Assembly (NCBI GenBank): GCA_021151835.1
Contig: JAGKWO010000013.1
Coordinates: 1 to 64,000, forward strand
From: Gammaproteobacteria bacterium
GTDB taxonomy: Bacteria; Pseudomonadota; Gammaproteobacteria; Pseudomonadales; Cellvibrionaceae
DNA: 64,000 nt
Reading direction: 5' to 3'
Shown here: piece after piece, positions 35,374 to 45,394 of the stretch
Position numbering within the stretch: position 1 is the stretch's first letter
Layout of the letters: every line of letters begins with the position of its first letter
Program-made: the position numbers and the translations under genes
The notes under the pieces: generated by a model
What the model was told of the DNA's origin: nothing
Databases searched by the model: none
Seen by the model: the letters and a program-made list of their open reading frames with translations, nothing else

Positions 35374-38300
35374 GCTTTCACCTCGTGATGGGTAATTGCT
35401 GATTGCTGTTGAAAGTTTCCGGCGGTCTCATCGTGGTGATGATATTTACGGTTACCTTCCAGCTTGCGCAACAACACATAGAACATCGGGGTAAAGAACA
35501 ATCCAAAGAAAGTCACACCCAACATACCGGAGAACACCGCGATTCCCATTACGCTACGCATTTCTGCACCGGCACCGGTTGAGAACACCATCGGCAACAC
35601 ACCCATAATAAAAGCGAAGGAAGTCATCAATATCGGACGCAAACGCATGCGGCTGGCAGTAATGGCAGCTTCATAGGTTTGCATGCCGCGAATTTCCAAC
35701 TCCCGCGCAAATTCCACAATCAAAATCGCGTTCTTGCTGGCGAGGCCGGCAAGCACAAACAAACTGATTTGCGTAAAGATGTTGTTATCTCCATTGCTCA
35801 CCCACACACCGAACAGTGCAGACAAAATCGACAGCGGAACAATAGTCACTACTACCAATGGCAATGCCAGACTTTCGTATTGCGCGGCCAACACTAAAAA
35901 CACCAGCAACAAACACAATGGCAAAATATAAATTGCAGTATTGCCAGCCAATACTTCCTGATAGGTCAAATCAGTCCATTCATACACAATACCTGCAGGC
36001 AATACTTCATCCAGGATTTCAGCGATGGCATCTTGCGCTTGACCGCTGGAATAACCGGGCGCTGCATTGCCATTTATATCCGCCGCCAAATAACCGTTGT
36101 AATGCGCCGCACTTTCAGGGCCGTAGCTTTCTTTCATCGTTAATACTGCACCTAACGGCACCATGTCGCCCTGCGCATTACGCACTTTTAAATTCAACGC
36201 ATCTTCCGGCGTGTTGCGATAAGGCGCATCCGCTTGTGCGATGACTTGATAAGTGCGACCAAACTGGTTGAAATCATTGACGTAGAGCGAGCCCAGATAA
36301 ACCTGCATGGTGTCAAAAATTTCTTTTACGTTTAATCCCAGTTGTTTGGCCTTGGTGCGATCCACATCAGCATACAATTGCGGCACGTTGATTTTGTAGT
36401 TGGAGAACACGCTCGCCAACTCAGGGCGCTGCATGGCTTTTTGCTGCACTTGCGCAACAACTTCCGCAAGCTTCTCGTAACCTAAACCGGCGCGATCTTC
36501 AATTTGCAATTTAAATCCGCCTGTCGTCCCTAAACCGCGCACGGGTGGTGGAGGGAAAATTGCAATAAATGCCTCTTCGATGCCACCAAATTTCATTTGC
36601 AGTTTTTGCGAAATTGCCGCCGCAGAAAGATCATCGCTTTTACGTTGGTCGAAATCTTTTAACGGGAAAAACACAATGCCGGCACTGGAGCTGTTGGTGA
36701 AACCATTAATACTCAAGCCCGGGAATTGCACTGCATTTTCTACACCCGCTTCCGCCAAACCGATTTCCCCCATCTCACGAATCACTTTTTCAGTGCGATC
36801 CAGGGTTGCACCGTCAGGCAATTGCGCGAACGCGATCAAGTATTGTTTATCCTGCGCAGGCACAAAGCCTTTCGGGATAATATTGAAACCCACCACCGCA
36901 ATGCCAAGCAAAATCGCATACACACCTACAGCAGCCATTTTGCGGCCAAGAATTTTTCCAACTTTGGTTGAATAATTTCCGGATGCACGCGCAAAACTGC
37001 GATTGAACCATGCGAAGAAACGGCCAAATATTTTATCCATACCAATGGTCAGGCGATCCTTGGGTTCGTTGTGGCCTTTTAATAACAACGCTGCTAACGC
37101 CGGGCTTAACGTCAGCGAGTTAATTGCAGAAATCACCGTAGAAATCGCAATGGTCAATGCAAATTGTTTGTAGAACTGCCCCGTCAAACCACTCACGAAG
37201 GCAATAGGTACAAACACCGCAATCAGCGTTAATGAAATGGCAATAATCGGCCCGCTCACTTCCTGCATCGCTTTATAAGTTGCCGCGATGGGTGTTAAGC
37301 CTTCTTCGATATTCCGCTCAACGTTTTCCACCACCACAATCGCATCATCCACCACGATACCGATTGCCAATACCAAGCCAAACAGCGAGAGCGTATTGAT
37401 GGAAAATCCGAACGCCCACATCAACGCAAAGGTACCGATAATTGAAACCGGAACGGCCAGCAACGGGATAATCGACGCGCGCCAGGTTTGCAAAAACAGG
37501 ATCACCACCACTACCACCAATGCCAGCGCTTCGGCCAGGGTTTTAATTACTGCTTTGATCGAACTTTTTACGAAAATCGTCGGGTCATAAACAACGTGGT
37601 AATCCACACCTTCCGGAAAGCGTTTTTTTAATTCCGCCATGGTGGCACGAACGTTATCGGAAATTTGAATCGCGTTGGCACCGGGTGCCTGGAAAATGGG
37701 GATAGCGACCGCAGGCTGGCTATCGAGCATGGAATTCAACGCAAATTCGGACGCGCCCATTTCCACACGCGCAACATCTTTCAAGCGCGTGATTTCACCA
37801 TTACTGCCGGCGCGAATAATAATTTCACCGAATTCTTCGGGATTATCCAAACGGCCTTTGGCATTAACCGGTAATTGCACATCCACGAGATCAGTCACCG
37901 GCGCACCACCGATAATACCGGCAGCAACCTGCACGTTTTGCTCGCGAATTGCATTGACCACTTCATTGGCGGTGAGATTTTTCTCAGCGATTTTTTCCGG
38001 ATTCAACCAGATACGCATCGCGTAATCGCCCGAACCAAACAGGCGCACCATACCAACGCCCTGCACTTTGGCGAGTTCGTCTTTAATATTCATCAACGCA
38101 TAGTTGCGCAGATAAAGTTCGTCGTAACTTTTATCCGGCGAAATTAAATGCACCACCATGGTTAAATCCGGCGAGCTTTTTACTACGGTCACACCGCGCT
38201 GGCGTGTTACATCAGGCAAACGCGGCAATGCTTGTGAAATACGGTTTTGCACCATTTGTTGTGCAAGGTCAGGGTCGGTGCCGATACGGAAGGTCACGGT

Positions 38301-38576
38301 CAAGGTTAAACGACCATCAGTAGTCGCTTGCGAAAACATGTACAACATATTTTCAGTGCCGGCGAGCTGCTCTTCCAATGGCGTTGCAACGGTTTCCGCA
38401 ATTACTTTCGGGTTTGCACCGGGATAGGATGCATTAACGACCACCGAAGGCGGAGAGACATCAGGGTATTCCGAAATCGGTAATTGAAACATGGCGATGA
38501 AGCCAGCGATAAAAATCAGGAGTGAAATCACACCGGCAAAAATGGGGCGATCCACAAAAAATCTGGATATGTTCAT
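35370..38576 (-). CDS. RND efflux inner-membrane transporter (HAE1 family)
   Basis: 1068 aa, with twelve membrane helices and two large periplasmic loops. MNISRFFVDRPIFAGVISLLI is the standard N-terminus of HAE1 pumps, and GIVVDDAIVVVENVERN holds the adjacent proton-relay Asp pair of helix 4. It exports hydrophobic drugs by proton antiport as part of a tripartite complex. Overall likeness is to the MexF branch, but substrate range cannot be read from sequence. It is middle gene of the adaptor-pump-channel operon. Confidence 0.95.
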   Translation of the reverse strand: MNISRFFVDRPIFAGVISLLIFIAGFIAMFQLPISEYPDVSPPSVVVNASYPGANPKVIAETVATPLEEQLAGTENMLYMFSQATTDGRLTLTVTFRIGTDPDLAQQMVQNRISQALPRLPDVTRQRGVTVVKSSPDLTMVVHLISPDKSYDELYLRNYALMNIKDELAKVQGVGMVRLFGSGDYAMRIWLNPEKIAEKNLTANEVVNAIREQNVQVAAGIIGGAPVTDLVDVQLPVNAKGRLDNPEEFGEIIIRAGSNGEITRLKDVARVEMGASEFALNSMLDSQPAVAIPIFQAPGANAIQISDNVRATMAELKKRFPEGVDYHVVYDPTIFVKSSIKAVIKTLAEALALVVVVVILFLQTWRASIIPLLAVPVSIIGTFALMWAFGFSINTLSLFGLVLAIGIVVDDAIVVVENVERNIEEGLTPIAATYKAMQEVSGPIIAISLTLIAVFVPIAFVSGLTGQFYKQFALTIAISTVISAINSLTLSPALAALLLKGHNEPKDRLTIGMDKIFGRFFAWFNRSFARASGNYSTKVGKILGRKMAAVGVYAILLGIAVVGFNIIPKGFVPAQDKQYLIAFAQLPDGATLDRTEKVIREMGEIGLAEAGVENAVQFPGLSINGFTNSSSAGIVFFPLKDFDQRKSDDLSAAAISQKLQMKFGGIEEAFIAIFPPPPVRGLGTTGGFKLQIEDRAGLGYEKLAEVVAQVQQKAMQRPELASVFSNYKINVPQLYADVDRTKAKQLGLNVKEIFDTMQVYLGSLYVNDFNQFGRTYQVIAQADAPYRNTPEDALNLKVRNAQGDMVPLGAVLTMKESYGPESAAHYNGYLAADINGNAAPGYSSGQAQDAIAEILDEVLPAGIVYEWTDLTYQEVLAGNTAIYILPLCLLLVFLVLAAQYESLALPLVVVTIVPLSILSALFGVWVSNGDNNIFTQISLFVLAGLASKNAILIVEFARELEIRGMQTYEAAITASRMRLRPILMTSFAFIMGVLPMVFSTGAGAEMRSVMGIAVFSGMLGVTFFGLFFTPMFYVLLRKLEGNRKYHHHDETAGNFQQQSAITHHEVKA

Positions 38577-38645
38577 GGTGTACCTGCCAGCTTTTATGGC
38601 CAGGGTCTTATAGAGACCGGGGTTTTAATGGGATGAGTTTGGAGA

Positions 38646-38668
38646 GCACCGGTAAAATTTACCGGTGC
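38646..38668. other. Hairpin between adaptor and pump genes
   Basis: GCACCGGTAAA and TTTACCGGTGC are perfect 11-base arms around one A. It lies in the 150-bp gap between the adaptor stop and the pump start. It has no T-run and may set relative expression or protect mRNA. Confidence 0.65.
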
Positions 38669-38726
38669 CTCGCTGTGCTCTTTCAAAAATTAAATCGTTT
38701 TACAGAATGTCAGAAAACCAATCAGG

Positions 38727-39908
38727 CTAATGAATTGACGCAACCCGCGTATCTTCTTCATCTGATTTTTTGGTTACTGCAACGGTGGGATTCACGACAC
38801 TTTTCGGTCGCACATGGGAAAGGCCATTCACAATTACTTTTTCACCGGCATTCACCCCAACCTGAATAACCCGCTGGCCTTCATAATGATCGCCAAGGGT
38901 CACTTCGCGATAATTGGCGGTGTTGGTTTCATCCACTACCAACACATATTTTTTACTTTGGTTGGTACCGATTGCACGTTCGGGCACTAACAGCGCCTGT
39001 AGTTTTTCCGCCGACCCCAAACGCACATTAGCGAACATTCCTGCGGTTAGTGCGCCATCCTTGTTATCAAAAATGGCGCGGGCGCGAATGGTGCCGCTGT
39101 TGGTATCCAGGCGATTATCGAACGCATAAATGTGGCCTTCGTAAGCGGATTTCGTATCGCCGGCAAGGCTCAACTCCACCGGCATAGCTTGCACATCTTT
39201 GGTGTTGCGCACCAACTGCACATAGGTGGCCTCGTCCACATTAAATTCCGCGTAGAGTTTGTCGTTGGCAACAATTTGTGTAAGTACCGGTGCATTCACA
39301 CCTGCATCCACAACGTTACCGACAGTGAGTTCGGCGCGACCAACACGACCCGAAATCGGTGCGCTGATATGGGCGTATTCCAGATCAAGTTTTGCTTGAT
39401 TCAATGCGGCATCCGCTTGCTTTACATCGGCCTGGGCAACTTGATGGGCGCTCAGGGCTGAATCGTAAACACTTTGGGATACCAGTTTTGCACCGATTAA
39501 TTGTTCGGCGCGGGTCAGTTCATCCTGCGCGAGTTTTGCGCGCGATTGTGCTGTCGCCAATTGCGCTTGCGCGCGCTGCACCGATGCCTGATGCGGGCGT
39601 GGATCAATAACAAATAACGGTTCGCCTTTTTTCACCTGCTGGCCTTCGGTAAACAGCACTTTCTGGATCGTACCGCCAACCAGCGGTTTAATCGCGGCGC
39701 TCTCTACCGGAGCCAAACGACCTGAAAATTCAGCCCAGGAACGGATTTCCTGCGGCTGTAAAACGACAACATCTACAGCCGGGGCGGGTGGTACGGCAGC
39801 GGGATCGGCTGCCGCCACACCGGATACATAATGGACACTGGCAATACCTGTCAGTATGGCGATGGCTGCATAGGTAATAACTTTGCGGGATAGTATTGTG
39901 CTAGACAT
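38727..39908 (-). CDS. RND efflux periplasmic adaptor (MexE/AcrA-like)
   Basis: 393 aa from the ATG at 39908, where AGGAG sits 6 bp upstream; the 8 extra residues of the longer frame are not needed. An N-terminal signal or anchor (about 8-34) leads to lipoyl, alpha-hairpin and beta-barrel domains: GRLAPVESAAIKPLVGGTI, LDLEYAHISAPISGRVGRAEL and VVVNGLSHVRP-type ends. It bridges pump and channel. First gene of the operon, facing the TetR gene across a region with two operator-like palindromes. Confidence 0.93.
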   Translation of the reverse strand: MSSTILSRKVITYAAIAILTGIASVHYVSGVAAADPAAVPPAPAVDVVVLQPQEIRSWAEFSGRLAPVESAAIKPLVGGTIQKVLFTEGQQVKKGEPLFVIDPRPHQASVQRAQAQLATAQSRAKLAQDELTRAEQLIGAKLVSQSVYDSALSAHQVAQADVKQADAALNQAKLDLEYAHISAPISGRVGRAELTVGNVVDAGVNAPVLTQIVANDKLYAEFNVDEATYVQLVRNTKDVQAMPVELSLAGDTKSAYEGHIYAFDNRLDTNSGTIRARAIFDNKDGALTAGMFANVRLGSAEKLQALLVPERAIGTNQSKKYVLVVDETNTANYREVTLGDHYEGQRVIQVGVNAGEKVIVNGLSHVRPKSVVNPTVAVTKKSDEEDTRVASIH

Positions 39909-40005
39909 GATGGGCTCCTGTTGCTCTTGCAAATCAATGACGAGTTAAGCTCCCTTGGGGAAAACCAGAACGGAGAGGTTGAACCGGACATTTCGGCAAA
40001 CTATA

Positions 40006-40021
40006 CATACCGGTTGGTATG
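40006..40021. promoter_or_regulatory. TetR-type operator candidate 1
   Basis: CATACC-GGTT-GGTATG, perfect 6-bp arms, about 100 bp before the adaptor start. The same arms recur at 40188-40203 next to the TetR gene. Confidence 0.7.
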
Positions 40022-40187
40022 CTGGTCAACAGAATTTTTTATTTCAGTGGCCTATGGGCGCGGATGCAGACGCCTAAACCGGTCAAAACATCAATAAAAT
40101 CAAGGGATTTACCGGGTTGCAGGATTTTTCACAAAACGGTATCTTTTCCGTACCGGCGGTTTAAACCACTAGTATGCGGTTGAAAAA

Positions 40188-40203
40188 CATACCACCCGGT
40201 ATC
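40188..40203. promoter_or_regulatory. TetR-type operator candidate 2
   Basis: CATACC-ACCC-GGTATC, the same arms and spacing as the site at 40006 with one end mismatch. It lies 48 bp before the TetR start, so the regulator probably also controls itself. Confidence 0.7.
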
Positions 40204-40251
40204 ATAATAACCACAACATTTGTACGCCCACTTTTTTGAGCAACCCTGTTT

Positions 40252-40896
40252 ATGAACTCCCCTGACACCCGAACATTGCTACTGGAAACCGCTCTGGATC
40301 TGATCTGGAACAGCAACTACAGCGCTGTGGGCGTAAATGAAATCTGCAAGCAAGCAGGCGTGACCAAGGGAAGCTTCTATCACCATTTTGAATCCAAAGC
40401 GGAATTGTTCTGCGAAGCAACCGGTCACCACTGGGAAAAAATTCGCCAGGATATGGATTGCATGCTCTCGCCCATCAACACACCACTTGAGCAATTGGAA
40501 AACTGGTTGCAATTTATTTACGTAAACAAAGTGGGCGAAGATAAAGACAACGTTCCCGGGTGCGCTTTTTTCAGTGCGGGTATGCAGGCGGGTTGCAGTG
40601 AGCCGCGCATTACTGAAACCTTGCAGCTGATGACGGAGCGCGGCGCCAAATACAATCAGGCACTGGTGCGCAGCTTGCTGAGCGGCAATTATTTGTGTGA
40701 ACAAAAAGATATCGAACAAACCGCGCGCTTGATGCAGCAGTATGTGCAAGGCCTGATTACGCACGCACGCGTGACCCGCAATATTGATAATGTGCGCAGT
40801 GATTTGCCAACGGCAATTTATCGCCTGATTGGTTTGAAACCGGAATTCTGGTTTAGCGCAAAACCCACTTGGCCTTGCTCTGGCGGTGACAAATAA
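40252..40896 (+). CDS. TetR family repressor of the RND operon
   Basis: 214 aa. The N-terminal HTH (YSAVGVNEICKQAGVTKGSFYHHFESKAELF, about 25-55) is a standard TetR DNA-binding domain; the C-terminal ligand domain is of the AcrR/NemR kind with VPGCAFFSAG. It is divergent from the efflux operon. The shared CATACC-N4-GGTAT palindromes in both promoters suggest it represses the pump and itself. The inducer is unknown. Confidence 0.9.
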   Translation: MNSPDTRTLLLETALDLIWNSNYSAVGVNEICKQAGVTKGSFYHHFESKAELFCEATGHHWEKIRQDMDCMLSPINTPLEQLENWLQFIYVNKVGEDKDNVPGCAFFSAGMQAGCSEPRITETLQLMTERGAKYNQALVRSLLSGNYLCEQKDIEQTARLMQQYVQGLITHARVTRNIDNVRSDLPTAIYRLIGLKPEFWFSAKPTWPCSGGDK

Positions 40897-40939
40897 TTTT
40901 CAACTATCCGCGATAGAAAATTAATTAAGGACAATTAAT

Positions 40940-41836
40940 TTATTTTTTGTTTCCCACCTGTTCGCTCACATAGTCCAGGAAGCAAGAAATGCGTGAAGCC
41001 AGTGCCGTATTGCGATAATAGACTGCATTTACCGGCTGTAATACCTCTACCGTATCACCTTCCAATACCTGAACCAGGTTTCCTTTTTTTCTATCTTCGC
41101 TCGTCATAAAATCCGCCAGGCAAACAATACCTTCACCGGCCAACGCCAATTGCCGCAATGTTTCCCCGCTTGATGCGAGCACCTGCGGTGCAATAATAAA
41201 TCTATCGCCTTGTGCGCTTCGCAATGGCCACGCATTCAAGGATTCAGGCCGCGAAAAACCCAGCAAGCGGTGCGACAACAACTCACCGGGTGATTTGGGC
41301 TCACCCATTTCACGCACATAACCAGGGCTGGCGAGAATACGCAAACGATTCGTCATCAATGGCCGCGCATGCAAACTGGAATCACCAAGCGCGCCGATGC
41401 GAATAGCGATATCGGTGCGATGTTCCAGTAGATCGATAATTTGATCATTGGTATTCAATTCGAGTTCTATATCCGGGTAACGCTGGCGAAAACCGCGCAC
41501 CAATGGCACCAGCACATGCAACATAAACGGTGAAGCGGCGTTAACGCGCAATAAACCCGCCGGCAATTTGCGGCGAATTTCCATGTGTTCTTCCGCTTCT
41601 TCCACCGCACTGATTATTTTGCGCGCCTGCATAAGGAATACCTGCCCTTCTTCGGTTAATTCCAGGCGGCGTGTAGTGCGGCGCATCAAGGTGACGTCCA
41701 GCTTTTCTTCCAGGCGCGCCAGCGCGCGGCTCAATGCGGATACCGTTTGCCCCAGTTGATCGGCAGCGGCAGTGATCGATCCGGTATCTACTACGCGCAC
41801 AAACGCCTGCATTTCATCCAGTGTTGTTTTCATCAT
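40940..41836 (-). CDS. LysR family transcriptional regulator
   Basis: 298 aa. The N-terminal HTH (FVRVVDTGSITAAADQLGQTVSALSRALARLEEKL, about 12-46) and a periplasmic-binding-like effector domain follow the family plan. It has two adjacent ATG starts (41836 and 41833), with GAGG upstream; the second has better spacing. It diverges from the MFS and aldo/keto reductase genes, which it likely controls, as LysR regulators commonly act on the divergent neighbour. Confidence 0.92.
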   Translation of the reverse strand: MMKTTLDEMQAFVRVVDTGSITAAADQLGQTVSALSRALARLEEKLDVTLMRRTTRRLELTEEGQVFLMQARKIISAVEEAEEHMEIRRKLPAGLLRVNAASPFMLHVLVPLVRGFRQRYPDIELELNTNDQIIDLLEHRTDIAIRIGALGDSSLHARPLMTNRLRILASPGYVREMGEPKSPGELLSHRLLGFSRPESLNAWPLRSAQGDRFIIAPQVLASSGETLRQLALAGEGIVCLADFMTSEDRKKGNLVQVLEGDTVEVLQPVNAVYYRNTALASRISCFLDYVSEQVGNKK

Positions 41837-41865
41837 TGCCTCATTATTGATTTTTTCGCAAAAAT

Positions 41866-41879
41866 CTTATGCAGATAAG
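41866..41879. promoter_or_regulatory. LysR-type box
   Basis: CTTAT-GCAG-ATAAG, an imperfect palindrome of the T-N11-A class, within the 115-bp divergent region. A wider AAAAAT...ATTTTT symmetry surrounds it. Confidence 0.55.
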
Positions 41880-41951
41880 GCTATTTTTCTGCAAATATCA
41901 ACCCACCACAATAGCGACCATCATTGATTAATCGTTATTGAGGAAAGATTT

Positions 41952-43163
41952 ATGCGTATTCCCATCGCCTTGCTGGCGCTGACCATCAGCGCTTTTGCCA
42001 TAGGCACTACCGAGTTTGTGATCGTCGGGTTGATCCCGACCATTGCCGCCGATCTGCAAGTAACCCTGCCTTCAGCAGGGTTACTCGTCAGCCTTTATGC
42101 CCTCGGTGTTGCGGTCGGTGCGCCGGTGTTGACTGCGCTCACCGGCACATTGCCACGCAAATTATTGCTGCTGGGTTTGATGTTGTTATTCACGCTGGGC
42201 AACCTGGTTGCCTGGCAAGCACCGGGTTATGAATCGTTGGTGATTGCACGAATTCTGACGGGGCTTGCGCACGGTGTGTTCTTTTCGATAGGCGCAACGA
42301 TTGCCACCAATTTAGTTGCTAAAGATAAAGCGGCCAGCGCGATTGCGATTATGTTTTCCGGCCTTACGGTGGCATTGGTGACCGGTGTTCCATTGGGCAC
42401 TTTTATTGGCCAGCATTTTGGTTGGCGCGCGACATTTTTAGCCGTGTCCGCGTTAGGTGTAATTGCTTTTATTGCGAGCTTGTTATTTATTCCACGCACC
42501 TTGCAACACAATAAGCCGGCGTCGGTTTTGCAACAGTTGCAGGTGTTAAAGCAACCGCGCTTGTTACTGGTCTATGCCATGACGGCGGTTGGTTATGGCG
42601 GTACTTTTATTGCGTTTACCTTCCTTGCGCCGATCCTGCAACAAATCACCGGCTTGAATAACAGCAGTGTCGCACTGGTTTTACTGGTGTATGGCGTCTC
42701 TGTGGCAGTGGGCAATATTTGGGGCGGAAAACTCGCCGATAAAAAAGGTCCGATTCCTGCACTACAAATTATTTTTGCCGGGCTGGCATTAGTGTTGTTT
42801 GTATTTACTTTTACTGCTGCGAATCCATGGCTTGCAGTGACAACCGTTTTAATCTGGGGTGCATTTGCATTCGGCAATGTACCGGGCTTGCAAGTGTATG
42901 TGGTACAGCAAGCGGCGCATCACACCCCCCATGCAATTGATGTTGCATCAGGCTTGAATATCGCTGCGTTTAATTTGGGAATCGCATTGGGTGCTTGGGC
43001 CGGGGGTTTGATTGTCGATAGCTGGGGGCTGCAACACACACCCTGGATCGGCGCGCTGATTGTCGTTGGCGCACTGTTACTGACACGCTGGAGCGGCAAG
43101 CTCGACAAAGCCAACCCATTACCCGCTGGATTACCAGAGAACGCCGTTGTCAGTTCGCATTAA
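41952..43163 (+). CDS. MFS transporter, DHA1 (sugar/drug efflux) type
   Basis: 403 aa with twelve predicted membrane helices. AIGTTEFVIVGLIPTIAADL near the start and GxLADKKG-type loop (NIWGGKLADKKGP, about 255-267) fit the DHA1 group that includes arabinose-efflux and SotB/YdhP-like carriers. Start preceded by GAGGAAAG. The substrate is not evident. The aldo/keto reductase gene follows after 51 bp, and the pair is divergent from LysR. Confidence 0.88.
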   Translation: MRIPIALLALTISAFAIGTTEFVIVGLIPTIAADLQVTLPSAGLLVSLYALGVAVGAPVLTALTGTLPRKLLLLGLMLLFTLGNLVAWQAPGYESLVIARILTGLAHGVFFSIGATIATNLVAKDKAASAIAIMFSGLTVALVTGVPLGTFIGQHFGWRATFLAVSALGVIAFIASLLFIPRTLQHNKPASVLQQLQVLKQPRLLLVYAMTAVGYGGTFIAFTFLAPILQQITGLNNSSVALVLLVYGVSVAVGNIWGGKLADKKGPIPALQIIFAGLALVLFVFTFTAANPWLAVTTVLIWGAFAFGNVPGLQVYVVQQAAHHTPHAIDVASGLNIAAFNLGIALGAWAGGLIVDSWGLQHTPWIGALIVVGALLLTRWSGKLDKANPLPAGLPENAVVSSH

Positions 43164-43214
43164 CATCGATTATTTTTTTACCATCATTCCAAAATATTTT
43201 TCCGGAGATACACC

Positions 43215-44024
43215 ATGAGTACCGCAAATATTCCACCATTTGGCCTGGGCACATTCCGCCTGAAAGACCAGCACGCATTTGATGCGGTTTATAACGGCAT
43301 TGAACTCGGCTATCGCCATATCGATACCGCACAAGCCTACCACAACGAGGCCGATGTCGGCCGGGCAATCAAAGCCAGCAAGGTTTCTGCAAATGAATTA
43401 TTTGTTACCACCAAAATCTGGACGGATCGTTTTGCCGAAGGAAAATTAATTCCCAGCCTGAAAGAAAGTTTACAAAAATTGCAGTTGGAGCGTGTGAATC
43501 TCACCCTGATTCATTGGCCGTCGCCCAATAATGAAACTCCGGCGGCAATTTATCTGGAGCAATTGCTGCAAGCAAAAAAAGAAGGTTTAACCGAGTTAAT
43601 CGGCATTTCCAATTTCACCATCAAGCACACACAGGAAGCGATCAATATTATAGGTGCCAATGAAATTGCTACCAACCAGATTGAAGCGCATCCTTTTTTG
43701 CAAAATCGCAAATTGATTCATTTCCTGCGCGAACAAGGCATTCATATTACGGCTTACATGCCGCTCGCCGTAGGCAAGGTTTTGCATGAGCCCGTTATCC
43801 AACAAATTGCGGAAGCCCACCAGGCAACGCCAGCACAAATTGCACTGGCGTGGTCCTTACAGCAAGGTTTTGCGGTGATTCCATCGTCGACCAAACGTGA
43901 CAATTTGCAGAGTAATTTGCTGGCAGCGAATATCAAATTAACCGATGAAGAAGTAAAAGCGATTGCGGAACTGGATCGTGGCGACCGGGTTGCCAACCCG
44001 GGATTTGCGCCGGAATGGGATTAA
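43215..44024 (+). CDS. Aldo/keto reductase (2,5-diketogluconate reductase-like)
   Basis: 269 aa. The catalytic tetrad is complete: Asp37, Tyr42 (HIDTAQAYHNE), Lys67 (TTKIW) and His100 (LIHWP). GISNFT and IPSSTKRDN are the NADPH-site signatures. Length and motifs match the DkgB-type group, which reduces small carbonyls such as methylglyoxal and diketogluconate; the true substrate is not known. CCGGAGA precedes the ATG. Probably in one operon with the MFS gene. Confidence 0.92.
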   Translation: MSTANIPPFGLGTFRLKDQHAFDAVYNGIELGYRHIDTAQAYHNEADVGRAIKASKVSANELFVTTKIWTDRFAEGKLIPSLKESLQKLQLERVNLTLIHWPSPNNETPAAIYLEQLLQAKKEGLTELIGISNFTIKHTQEAINIIGANEIATNQIEAHPFLQNRKLIHFLREQGIHITAYMPLAVGKVLHEPVIQQIAEAHQATPAQIALAWSLQQGFAVIPSSTKRDNLQSNLLAANIKLTDEEVKAIAELDRGDRVANPGFAPEWD

Positions 44025-44052
44025 TGTAGCGGCACTTCGTACACCGTTTTGT

Positions 44053-44147
44053 GGCAGGACTTTATGGTTCGAAAACGCATAAATACATCTCTATGGCTCC
44101 CTCAAGTCGCCCCTGACTTGAGGGTTTCGAAACAGAAAGTCCCGCCG
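44053..44147. repeat. Palindromic intergenic repeat
   Basis: The inner stem CCCTCAAGTC/GACTTGAGGG (44099-44108 and 44115-44124) is perfect with a 6-base loop. An outer imperfect pair (about 44053-44076 with 44124-44147) shares GG(C)GGACTTT and TTCGAAA. It contains CGCATAAATACATC, a string I recall from dispersed intergenic repeats of other gammaproteobacteria; I could not check copy number. It lies between convergent genes. Confidence 0.55.
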
Positions 44148-44176
44148 GAAAACGCACCTGGTTGCAACCGGAAAAA

Positions 44177-45394
44177 TTAAAGCTTAACCCGCAATCCCAC
44201 ACGCGTAAGGCCAGCACCAATCAACATAATCACGCAGGAAAAAAACAAACTCCAGATAATTCCCGGCACACCCGCATCGAACATTTCCGGACGGAAATGA
44301 AAACCGAGAATCCCGCTCAGTGCGAACAAAATGTAGGGCAAAATATAAACCAGCAGAGGATTGGTTGCGGAAGGCTCAAAAAATGTGGTCCAGGCTCGTT
44401 GTTGTTTTACATCCACCAACCAATACACCGCACCAAAAATTGCACAGCAGAAAAACACACTAAACAAGCCCCAACTCGGGGTAGACCAAATTTTGGAGAT
44501 CGGAAAAAACTGCCAGCTTGCAAGCGCCAGCAATCCCACTACCGCGGTAAACAGCCAATAATATTTAGCTTTCTGGGTAGCAAATTGCGGGGCATAAAAT
44601 AATTGCGACAGGATAACGCCGGACAACACAATCGCTGCATGGGTGTAATTTCCCCCTTGCTCTTTTAACAAGGCGAGCAAGGGGGCACTGGCGGCATCCG
44701 CTTTAAATGAAATAGCAAATAACCCGAGTAAAACCAATGCAATAATCGCCAGGGTTAATACGCGGGCAGATGCAGAAACAATATTGCGACACAACAAAAA
44801 CACCGTGCCCGCAATTAAATATGCCCAGCCAATTAACCCCAGGATTCCCCACCACTGCGGTGTCATGCCGGTACTCCCGGTGCCTTTATACAACCACCAC
44901 AGCATGATTAAACCGGCAACACCAATCAACTTCGCGCCCAATGCAATCGCGGGCGAAATTGTTTTGGGATAATTCGACCAGATCAATAATACATAAATAA
45001 ACATTAACAACGACCACAGCGGCATGGAGATACTCATCGCCGCCGCGTCATAACCGGATTCGGTATTAACCATAAACACCCCAATCACGATCAACCCGAC
45101 ACTGCGTAATGCGATGTGTTTAAAAATCGCCAGGGTCGAGTCGCCTTTGCTGGCGCGCGCCTGGATCGCAAATGGAATAGACATGCCGACAATAAATAAA
45201 AAGGCCGGGAAAACCAGGTCAACGAATGTCATTCCATCAACATCGGCGGGAAGGTGTTTCATCCATTGCGGGATGCCAGTCACTCCGGCCAATTCGTTAA
45301 CAAAAACCATGATAAAAATAGTGATGCCGCGAAACACATCAATGGATAAAACGCGATTGGATAGCGCCGCACTGGCACTTGCTGGTGAATTCAT
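44177..45394 (-). CDS. DUF5009 / heparan-glucosaminide acetyltransferase-like membrane protein
   Basis: 405 aa from the ATG at 45394. About ten to eleven membrane helices. RVLSIDVFRGITIFIMVFVNEL near the N-terminus and DLVFPAFLFIVGMSIP are the markers of the COG4299/DUF5009 group. That group includes NagX-type proteins from chitin or GlcNAc gene clusters and is distantly like lysosomal acetyl-CoA:glucosaminide N-acetyltransferase. The catalytic role in bacteria is not proven. The longer frame (start 45439) lacks a better ribosome site. Confidence 0.82.
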   Translation of the reverse strand: MNSPASASAALSNRVLSIDVFRGITIFIMVFVNELAGVTGIPQWMKHLPADVDGMTFVDLVFPAFLFIVGMSIPFAIQARASKGDSTLAIFKHIALRSVGLIVIGVFMVNTESGYDAAAMSISMPLWSLLMFIYVLLIWSNYPKTISPAIALGAKLIGVAGLIMLWWLYKGTGSTGMTPQWWGILGLIGWAYLIAGTVFLLCRNIVSASARVLTLAIIALVLLGLFAISFKADAASAPLLALLKEQGGNYTHAAIVLSGVILSQLFYAPQFATQKAKYYWLFTAVVGLLALASWQFFPISKIWSTPSWGLFSVFFCCAIFGAVYWLVDVKQQRAWTTFFEPSATNPLLVYILPYILFALSGILGFHFRPEMFDAGVPGIIWSLFFSCVIMLIGAGLTRVGLRVKL

